Shown here: in pieces, positions 58,568 to 64,000 of the stretch | Numbering within the stretch: position 1 is the first letter of the stretch | Layout of the letters: the number at the start of each line of letters is the position of its first letter | NCBI RefSeq assembly: GCF_014653275.1 | Contig: NZ_BNAL01000002.1 | Span: forward strand, 62,001-126,000 | Length of the DNA stretch: 64,000 nucleotides | From: Deinococcus piscis | Lineage (GTDB): Bacteria > Deinococcota > Deinococci > Deinococcales > Deinococcaceae | Reading direction: 5' to 3' | The notes under the pieces: model-generated | The model's database searches: none | What the model was told of the DNA's origin: nothing | The model's input: the letters and a program-made list of their open reading frames with translations, nothing else | Translations under genes and position numbers: made by a program

Positions 58568-58918
58568 TCAGCGCCCGCGCAGTCCCAGCAGATTGCCCCA
58601 GGGATCCATCACCTGACACATCTGCTCACCGTTCTCTATCGCCATCGGTCCCCGGTACAGCGTAGCGCCCAGCGCCTGCAACCGGGCCAACTCACCCGCG
58701 AAGTCCGGCGCAGACCAGTACACCACCGTCCCCGCTGCGCCACTGCCCACCTTGGCATCGGCGGGCACAAGTTCCAGGCTGATTCCGCCAACGTCCAGCA
58801 GGGGAAAACCGTCCACCTCGCGCCACTGCGCCTGCGGAAAGGCGCGGGCATACCAATCCAGCGCGGCGACTGGGTCAGAGACGTGAATCAGGACGGAAAC
58901 CACACGGCCCTCAGGCAT
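58568..58918 (-). CDS. VOC-superfamily (glyoxalase-like) protein
   Basis: A 116-residue single VOC module of two beta-alpha-beta-beta-beta repeats: [19 protein letters not shown], then [26 protein letters not shown] and [15 protein letters not shown]. Metal ligands are partly recognisable (His in VLIHVSD). It overlaps the hpaH stop by 8 bp and precedes hpaI by 23 nt, so it is probably a fourth function in the same pathway, perhaps an isomerase or decarboxylase-like step; that is inferred. Confidence 0.82.
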   Translation of the reverse strand: MPEGRVVSVLIHVSDPVAALDWYARAFPQAQWREVDGFPLLDVGGISLELVPADAKVGSGAAGTVVYWSAPDFAGELARLQALGATLYRGPMAIENGEQMCQVMDPWGNLLGLRGR

Positions 58919-59750
58919 CTTTGAGCCTCGCTTCCCCGGTAAAGCGGCAGGTGAACACGCCCAGCGGACCGTAGTCAAAGGTGAATGTGTCGCCTGAAGC
59001 GATGTCTACCGGGCGGGTAAAGCTGCCGGCCAGCACCAGTTCACCGGCCTTGAGGCCCTCACCGTGCGGCGCGAGGCGGCGGGCCAGCCAAGCAATGCCG
59101 CTGGCCGGGTGGCCCAGCACCCCGGCGGCCACGCCCGTCTCCTCCACCGCCCCGTTGCGGATACACAGCGCCGCCGCCCAGCGCATGTCGAGGTCATCCG
59201 GGCGCATGGCGCGGCCACCCACAATCACGCCCGCATTGGCCGCGTTGTCCGAGATGGTATCGGTGACGCGGCGCGGCTTGCCCGTCGCCCTGGACACCCG
59301 CCGAATCCGGGCGTCAATGATTTCGGCGGCGGGGGTCACGTACTCGGTGGCCCGCAGCACGTCGAACACGCTCAGGTCAGGACCTTCCAGGTCGGCTTTC
59401 AGCAAAAAGGCCAGTTCCACTTCCACTTTGGGGGCCACGAAACGGGACAGCGGAATATCACCGTTGGGCTCAAAGAACATGTCGGCGGTCAGGGTGCCGT
59501 AGTCGGGTTCATCAATCTGCGAGCTGAGCTGCATCGCCCTGGAAGTCAGCCCGATCTTGTGCCCACGCACTGTGGCCCCGCCCTGCACCTTGCGGTCTAT
59601 CCAGGCGCGCTGCACCGCGTAGGCGTCGGCCAGCGTCATGCCAGGAAAGCGTTCAGAAAAGGGCGGCAGCTGCACACCGCTGTCTTCGGCCTGCTGCAAC
59701 TCGGCAGCCAGGCCCGGCAGTTGGGGGGCCGGAATGACGCGCTCGGTCAT
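58911..59750 (-). CDS. hpaH: 2-oxo-hept-4-ene-1,7-dioate hydratase
   Basis: A 279-residue member of the fumarylacetoacetase-like hydratase group. [39 protein letters not shown] (metal Glu pair) and [13 protein letters not shown] are the HpaH/MhpD blocks. It adds water to 2-oxo-hept-4-ene-1,7-dioate, giving the HpaI substrate. A GAGGAG site lies before the ATG. Upper-pathway genes (hpaB-G) are not in the window. Confidence 0.92.
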   Translation of the reverse strand: MTERVIPAPQLPGLAAELQQAEDSGVQLPPFSERFPGMTLADAYAVQRAWIDRKVQGGATVRGHKIGLTSRAMQLSSQIDEPDYGTLTADMFFEPNGDIPLSRFVAPKVEVELAFLLKADLEGPDLSVFDVLRATEYVTPAAEIIDARIRRVSRATGKPRRVTDTISDNAANAGVIVGGRAMRPDDLDMRWAAALCIRNGAVEETGVAAGVLGHPASGIAWLARRLAPHGEGLKAGELVLAGSFTRPVDIASGDTFTFDYGPLGVFTCRFTGEARLKDA

Positions 59751-59861
59751 GGGAACTCCTCACCGTGAGTGGGGCTAGGGATAAAAAGCAGGACAGAAGA
59801 AATCCTACTATGTCCACGGCGTCCCCAGCCCGGTGTGTCCTCAGGCCTGCACGTCTACACC

Positions 59862-59896
59862 AAAAAAAGCCGGCCCAGAAACCGTCCCAGACCGGC
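59862..59896 (-). terminator. terminator after the roadblock gene
   Basis: On the reverse strand GCCGG (59896-59892) and CCGGC (59873-59869) close an 18-nt loop with further partial pairing, then seven T. It ends the DUF4388-GTPase-roadblock transcript and lies 18 nt past the roadblock stop. Confidence 0.75.
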
Positions 59897-59914
59897 GGGG
59901 CTGCGGGGGCTGGG

Positions 59915-60283
59915 TTACAAAATGTTCGCCACGCGGCCAGCGGTGTCACGGGCTTCCATGTGGAGCAGGCCCAGATTCATACCGCCCGGAGCCACGACAG
60001 CCAGCACCCCTTTGCGGCCAGTGGCGTAGATGTACACCTGACCAGCCGAGCCACTCACGCTCATTTCGCTGAGATCACCTGTGTCGAGGGTGGCGTTGAT
60101 CCGCTTGCCCAGGCCCAATGCCGTTGCCGCCATCGCGGCCATGCGGCCAGCGTCCGTGTTGTCCGCAAAGGTCTGCGCGATAGGCAGGCCGTCCACGCTA
60201 GCGATCATGGCCCCCCGGACATCAGGGACAGTGCTGCGAAGGTCGCGCAGGGTGCGTTCAAGCTGTTCTTGTTTGCTTGTCAT
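59915..60283 (-). CDS. roadblock/LC7 (MglB-like) protein
   Basis: A 122-residue roadblock-fold protein: LERTLRDLRSTVPDVRGAMIASVDGLPIAQTF, then AGRMAAMAATALGLGKRI and VYIYATGRKGVLAVVAPGGMNLGLLHMEAR. Roadblock proteins act as GTPase-activating partners of MglA-type GTPases. The start ATG 60283 has AAGGAG upstream. It lies 200 nt after the GTPase gene, separated by a stable hairpin. Confidence 0.9.
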   Translation of the reverse strand: MTSKQEQLERTLRDLRSTVPDVRGAMIASVDGLPIAQTFADNTDAGRMAAMAATALGLGKRINATLDTGDLSEMSVSGSAGQVYIYATGRKGVLAVVAPGGMNLGLLHMEARDTAGRVANIL

Positions 60284-60423
60284 ACTCAAAGACTCCTTGG
60301 TCAGCCTGAATCGGAAGGGGCCCCGGGCGAGAGCGGCCAATTCGCTGCCGCAGCTGACGGTTCGCCTGAATGAAGGGTTGGCCTAAGTGAAGCGCGCAGA
60401 GCCCAGGGCCCAGAAGATGAGCC

Positions 60424-60451
60424 AGGACTGCGGAAAGAACGCCGCAGTCCT
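60424..60451 (-). other. intercistronic hairpin
   Basis: AGGACTGCGG (60424-60433) pairs perfectly with CCGCAGTCCT (60442-60451), loop 8 nt, with no T-run on either strand. It stands between the GTPase and roadblock genes and could mark an mRNA processing or stability point that sets their ratio. Confidence 0.6.
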
Positions 60452-60483
60452 AGGCCACCTGTGCCACGCGGTGTAGGCCGCGT

Positions 60484-61017
60484 TCAGGCACCAGCCGCCG
60501 CTGCGGGCTGCTCGGACAGCTGCAATTCCAGCAGCCGGATCAGCACCTTGCGGGAGCTGTCATTGTCGGTGGCGTTCAGGCCGCATACCTGCTCAGAAGG
60601 CAGGTCAAAGTAGCTGGCCACGTCCTCAGGCGTCCAGACCTTGGGCAAATCCTGACGGGTCACGCCCACCACGAAGGGCACCGGATTACGCGAGGTGATG
60701 AATTCCAGAATGTTGCGGGCATGCGGGAAATCTTCAGGCTTGTCACCGGCCACCAGCAGGGTCAGGCCCAGCGCGCCCTCACACAGCACGTCCCACATAA
60801 AGTCAAAGCGGTCTTGCCCCGGCGTGCCGTACAGCAGCAGCTCCTGGCCGTCCAGGTTGATGGTGCCGAAATCAAAAGCAACCGTGGTGTACTTCTTGCC
60901 GATATCTTCGCTGGCTTCGGCTTCGGTGGCGACCACTTCGGTTTCGGACAGCGTCTGTACAAAGGTGGTCTTGCCAGCGCCGACCGGCCCGGAGATCACC
61001 AGTTTCATAGGACCCAT
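60484..61017 (-). CDS. MglA-type small Ras-like GTPase
   Basis: A 177-residue GTPase. P-loop GPVGAGKTTFV (about 8-18), switch I region KKYTTVAFDFG with the effector Thr, Walker B/G3 LYGTPGQDRF, G4 as TRQD rather than TKxD, and G5 near GLNATD. MglA proteins set cell polarity in Myxococcus and occur with roadblock partners in Thermus and Deinococcus. The start ATG 61017 has GGAGG 8 nt upstream and lies 1 nt after the upstream stop; ATG 61008 is also possible. Confidence 0.9.
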   Translation of the reverse strand: MGPMKLVISGPVGAGKTTFVQTLSETEVVATEAEASEDIGKKYTTVAFDFGTINLDGQELLLYGTPGQDRFDFMWDVLCEGALGLTLLVAGDKPEDFPHARNILEFITSRNPVPFVVGVTRQDLPKVWTPEDVASYFDLPSEQVCGLNATDNDSSRKVLIRLLELQLSEQPAAAAGA

Positions 61018-61018
61018 G

Positions 61019-61711
61019 TTATGCACCTCCAGTCAGGCGGCGGAGCGCGTTGAGAAAGCGGCGAACCGGGCCTGCCTTTTCAGGCTCAGCCGCGACCACT
61101 TGGGATTCGAACTGCGGAGTAGGCTGACCCGCGCTGTTCACGACGCCAGCGGCTCGGTACGGAGTCACCATGCCCGCAGCGCGCAGCCGGAACAGCATCA
61201 GCCGGGCTTCGTCCAGGCTGATAAACGCGGCCTGGGCCAGCTCGGTGGCACTCCCGCCACGGCTGAGCAGCGGTGCCACGCTGCGCCAGGCTCCCTGCAA
61301 GGTCACCGGCAAGCTGGGCACATGCGTCTCAGCGTCCGGCACAGTCACAAAGCGGGTGGACTCGTGCGGCAGCTGAGACTGGTCAATGTGCGCGTCCTGG
61401 ACCAACGAGCGCAGCACCTGCGTCAGCGGCAGCGCAAAGTGAGCCGTCAGCTCATGTGGAGCCATCGCCTCAAACTCGTAGGTGCCCACTGCACTGTTCA
61501 TCAGTTGGCGCAGGACGTCCTGCACCCGCAGCGCCTCGCGGACCGGGAAACCGTCCACGAACAGCGCCCGCAGCTCTCCCCGGTGAAGGTGCAGTTCTAC
61601 ACTCCTCCCCCCGAGGGCGGACTGCAAAAAAAGCGTCCCAGTGTGGCGCTGCAGCACCTTCGCAACGTCGGGAAAAGCATGATCGGCAAAATCACCGTAA
61701 ATAGCCACGTG
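61019..61711 (-). CDS. DUF4388 protein of the GTPase operon
   Basis: A 230-residue protein. The first 110 residues form a DUF4388 (PatA-N like) module: VAKVLQRHTGTLFLQSALGGRSVELHLHRGELRALFVDGFP, then GTYEFEAM. The C-terminal half is helical with a winged-helix-like part (GSATELAQAAFISLDEARLMLFRLRAAGMV). Such proteins often occur with roadblock proteins and GTPases as adaptors. GTG 61711 is the preferred start (GGAAGG 9 nt upstream); a TTG two codons earlier is too close to that site. Confidence 0.82.
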   Translation of the reverse strand, partial: HVAIYGDFADHAFPDVAKVLQRHTGTLFLQSALGGRSVELHLHRGELRALFVDGFPVREALRVQDVLRQLMNSAVGTYEFEAMAPHELTAHFALPLTQVLRSLVQDAHIDQSQLPHESTRFVTVPDAETHVPSLPVTLQGAWRSVAPLLSRGGSATELAQAAFISLDEARLMLFRLRAAGMVTPYRAAGVVNSAGQPTPQFESQVVAAEPEKAGPVRRFLNALRRLTGGA

Positions 61712-61900
61712 CAACAACCTTCCTTTCTTGATTCACATCCATAGTGTATGGAGTTCAGAACTTCGTCTCTGTCCTCATCACCCGCTTCAGCCGGGTGGGA
61801 CTGCGCTCTGGCCATACCCTATCTCTAGGGCCGAGCTTAGGCCTGACTTCCTGTCAGGAGTCTCACACCTGGTAAGAGCAAACCCTCAGCCGCTCAGCCG

Positions 61901-62986
61901 TTAGCGGCGCCGGGGGCGCTTTTCGCCGCGCCGCTCTGGCCGCTCACGCCCGCTCCCACTCGCCTGTGCGGTCCCCTGGGCCTCACGGTAAGCGTCCACC
62001 ATGTCCTCATCCAGCTCGCCGCGCAGGACCGCTGCCCGCACCGCGCAGCCCGGTTCGCGTCCGTGGGTGCAGCGCGAGAATCGGCACTCGGCGGCCAATT
62101 CCTCAATGGCCCAAAACGCCGCGCCTTCATCGTCCCACACAGCAATGTCACGCAGGCCAGGGTTGTCAATCAGAAGCGCGCCGCCACTGATATGGCTCAC
62201 AGGCAGCCGGTACAGCGTGCGCCAGGTGGTGGTGTGCCGGCCCTCGCCCGAAAAGTCGCTCAGGGCGCCCGTGGCAGCGGCGTCCTCGCCCAGCAGCCGG
62301 TTGGTCAGGGTGGACTTGCCCATGCCCGAAGACCCAATCAGCGCCACCGTCTGACCAGCCTGCAAATAAGGGGTCAGTGCTTCTATCCCCTGTCCTCCCT
62401 GGGCGGAGATAGGCAGAACCGGGGCCTCCAGCCCAGCCACCTGCGCCCGCTCCAGCAAGTCACCACGGGCCAGGTCGCTTTTGTTCAGCAGAATCACCGG
62501 CTGGGCCTGCGACAACCGCACCGCCTGCACATAGCGGGCCAGACGCTCGGTGTCCCACTCCTCGGGGCTGGTCATCACAAAGACAGTGTCCACGTTGGCG
62601 GCCAGCACCTGTGGCTGGGTGCGGCGGCCCTTCTGCACCGAGCGGATAAAGGTATTGGTGCGGTCCAGCACGGCTTCTATGCGGAGCGCCTGCTCCACAC
62701 CTTCTTCGTCCTCAGGCGGCGCATAGGCCACCCAGTCCCCAATCACCGGCACGTCCAGCAGCTTGTGGCGGCGCCCAGCGGGCCAGACGGCTTCTTGTTC
62801 ACCCGACTCGGTCTGGAGACGGTAGCCGTTGCGCTCCACCCGGCTCACACGGGCCGGAAGCGTCCCAGGAAAGGCAGCGCGCGCAGCGGCCAGAGCCTGC
62901 GCCTGCGCTTCCCCGTAGCCGAAAGCTCTTAGGGCTGGAAACTCGTGTGGGGCCAGAAATTCAGCAGATGCAGGTGTAGAGGTCAC
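61901..62986 (-). CDS. rsgA: ribosome small-subunit GTPase RsgA
   Basis: A 361-residue circularly permuted GTPase of 30S maturation. An OB-fold (about 45-105) is followed by G4 NKSD, G5 ISAQGG, G1 GSSGMGKST and G3 DNPG, in the permuted order. The C-terminal zinc domain has CRFSRCTHGREPGC. The tail is Arg-rich (RPERRGEKRPRRR). The GTG start has TAGACT (63000-62995) 8 nt upstream, a leaderless start. Confidence 0.95.
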   Translation of the reverse strand: MTSTPASAEFLAPHEFPALRAFGYGEAQAQALAAARAAFPGTLPARVSRVERNGYRLQTESGEQEAVWPAGRRHKLLDVPVIGDWVAYAPPEDEEGVEQALRIEAVLDRTNTFIRSVQKGRRTQPQVLAANVDTVFVMTSPEEWDTERLARYVQAVRLSQAQPVILLNKSDLARGDLLERAQVAGLEAPVLPISAQGGQGIEALTPYLQAGQTVALIGSSGMGKSTLTNRLLGEDAAATGALSDFSGEGRHTTTWRTLYRLPVSHISGGALLIDNPGLRDIAVWDDEGAAFWAIEELAAECRFSRCTHGREPGCAVRAAVLRGELDEDMVDAYREAQGTAQASGSGRERPERRGEKRPRRR

Positions 62987-63091
62987 TGCCCCACAGTCTA
63001 GCCACCTGTGCCTGGCACAGAGGCATTTCTAAACTCCAGCGCACCGCAGTTCATGTTCGCGCTCACAAATGCACAGTAGACTCGGCGCTTG

Positions 63092-63754
63092 ATGATTGAT
63101 CTGCGCGCCTGGCTGGCAGGACTGGACCCCACCACGCTGCACATCAGCACTTTCGGGCTGCTGTTCTTGGAGGGTATGGGCATTCCGGGGATTCCTGGCG
63201 TGCTGCCCATGATGGCGCAAGTGGGCCTGATAGACGCAGGCAAAACTACGCTAGAGACAGCGATTTTCTGGGGCACGTTGGGCAACTGGCTGGGCAGCAT
63301 CTGCGGCTACTCCCTGGGCCGCTGGGGCGGGCGCTTTATTCCGGCGAGGTGGCAAGGGCAGCTGGACAGTGAGCAGGCCCGTGACCTGCTGCGCCGCTAC
63401 GGTCCGCTCGCCGTGATCGCCAGCCGGACCATTGGGGCCCTGCGGACCCCAGTCACGCTGGGCGCTGGAGCCATGAACTATCCGCTGGTGCCCTACATCA
63501 TCTATAGCCTGATCGGGGCCCTGATTCATATCGGGCTGTGGCAGTGGTTGCTGTGGCGCTTTGGCCTGCAAATCCTGCCCCACCTGGAGCGGGTAGGCGC
63601 TCAGGCCCTGATGGTAGTGGGTGCGCTGCTGGCCGCCGCGCTGCTGGGCCGCTGGTGGCTGATGCGCCAGCGGGCCGCCGCCACGCCAGGCACGCCCACC
63701 TCAGACTCTCCCAGCCCAAACTCGACCAGCTCAGACTCGCAGCCACTAGACTGA
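63092..63754 (+). CDS. DedA-family membrane protein
   Basis: A 220-residue protein with the DedA signature FLEGMGIPGIPGVLPMMAQ near helix 1, GTLGNWLGSICGYSLGRWGG, and the Arg-rich ASRTIGALRTPVTLGAGAMNYP block that includes the conserved reentrant-loop residues. DedA proteins flip undecaprenyl phosphate or phosphatidylethanolamine. The C-terminal 25 residues are Ser/Pro/Thr-rich. TAGACT (63077-63082) lies 6 nt before a TTG (63089) and 9 nt before the ATG used here. Confidence 0.88.
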   Translation: MIDLRAWLAGLDPTTLHISTFGLLFLEGMGIPGIPGVLPMMAQVGLIDAGKTTLETAIFWGTLGNWLGSICGYSLGRWGGRFIPARWQGQLDSEQARDLLRRYGPLAVIASRTIGALRTPVTLGAGAMNYPLVPYIIYSLIGALIHIGLWQWLLWRFGLQILPHLERVGAQALMVVGALLAAALLGRWWLMRQRAAATPGTPTSDSPSPNSTSSDSQPLD

Positions 63755-63766
63755 CCGTTCGGTCAG
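63751..63766. promoter_or_regulatory. TetR-type palindromic operator
   Basis: CTGACCG-TT-CGGTCAG is a perfect 16-bp palindrome of the GACCG-N2-CGGTC type bound by many TetR repressors. It overlaps the DedA stop codon and is 69 bp before the next start, so it probably controls the downstream gene. The repressor gene is not in the window. Confidence 0.65.
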
Positions 63767-63834
63767 CAACAGACTCGGAGTGGTTAATTTGTCCCCTGGC
63801 AGACTGCGCGGGCGGCAGGTATGGTGGGCTTACT

Positions 63835-64000
63835 GTGAACCGTTCTCAGCAAGACACCGAATCCCACGCCCAGCACTCGCCGGAGCCTCAGGGCAACCGG
63901 GCCACCGGGCAAAGCCCTGCCGACCAGGCCCTCCATGAGCCGCCCAAGCGCCCGATGCGCCCCTCTGTCAAGGTAGAACCGAATCCGGCCCTGGCCGACT
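63835..64000 (+). CDS. start of an unidentified gene (cut by the window edge)
   Basis: From GTG 63835 the frame is open to the end of the window (55 codons). The N-terminus is Gln/Pro/Ser/His-rich and charged (MNRSQQDTESHAQHSPEPQG, ending in VKVEPNPALAD), like a disordered tail before a domain or membrane part. TATGGT lies 9 nt before the GTG. The product cannot be named from this piece. Confidence 0.5.
   Translation, partial: MNRSQQDTESHAQHSPEPQGNRATGQSPADQALHEPPKRPMRPSVKVEPNPALAD

Overview
The window is high-GC bacterial chromosome that looks like a Deinococcus species. Supporting signs are a UvrA2-type UvrA paralogue without the UvrB-binding region, a class Ib (manganese type) ribonucleotide reductase operon, an HU protein with a lysine/alanine-rich N-terminal extension, a PaoABC aldehyde oxidoreductase, MglA/roadblock-type small GTPase genes, and many genes whose -10 box (TAnnnT) lies only 5-9 nt before the start codon. 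That last pattern means leaderless mRNAs, which are known to be common in Deinococcus. No rRNA, tRNA, CRISPR array or transposase was found. A tyrosine recombinase is the only recognisable mobile-type gene.

Layout. 0-16 kb: a TetR/YhgE(Pip) divergent pair with two operators between the genes, then mostly single genes (serine hydrolase, DUF554 protein, SGNH lipoprotein, secreted propeller-like protein, alpha/beta hydrolase, APC antiporter, DMT exporter, PAS-AraC regulator) and a tyrosine recombinase. 16.5-20.8 kb: nrdI-nrdE-nrdF-thioredoxin operon, preceded by two NrdR-like boxes and a good sigma-70 type promoter. 20.9-34.8 kb: membrane protein, oxidoreductase, a secreted protein plus an S41 peptidase homologue lacking the catalytic lysine, YciF-like protein, uvrA2, HD hydrolase, nudC, penicillin-acylase family protein, acetyltransferase, PAP2 phosphatase. 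34.5-40.6 kb: efflux and metal resistance (TetR with paired SMR transporters; Zn/Cd/Pb ATPase with a CadC-type sensor), an SPFH protein and HU.

40.8-57 kb: a molybdoenzyme and C1 region. A formate dehydrogenase (fdhA-DUF1641-fdhD) is divergent from paoABC, followed by a MocA-like nucleotidyltransferase and a quinone oxidoreductase. An XdhC-family protein, the SstT serine/threonine symporter and formate-tetrahydrofolate ligase follow. 57-60 kb: thioesterase and an hpaH-VOC-hpaI segment of homoprotocatechuate breakdown. 60-64 kb: a DUF4388-GTPase-roadblock operon, rsgA, a DedA protein, a TetR-type palindrome and the start of an unidentified gene.

The most unusual items are: (1) a tandem ~129-bp intergenic repeat whose hairpins keep their geometry while their sequence changes, with a decayed third copy 48 kb away, both loci overlapping the 3' end of a gene; (2) an sstT gene whose only ATG with a strong ribosome-binding site is followed at once by an in-frame TGA; (3) an S41 protease homologue with valine at the catalytic lysine position; (4) interlocking inverted repeats between nrdE and nrdF that could form a pseudoknot or alternative stems; (5) two arrays of a 42-residue repeat inside the YhgE-like protein.
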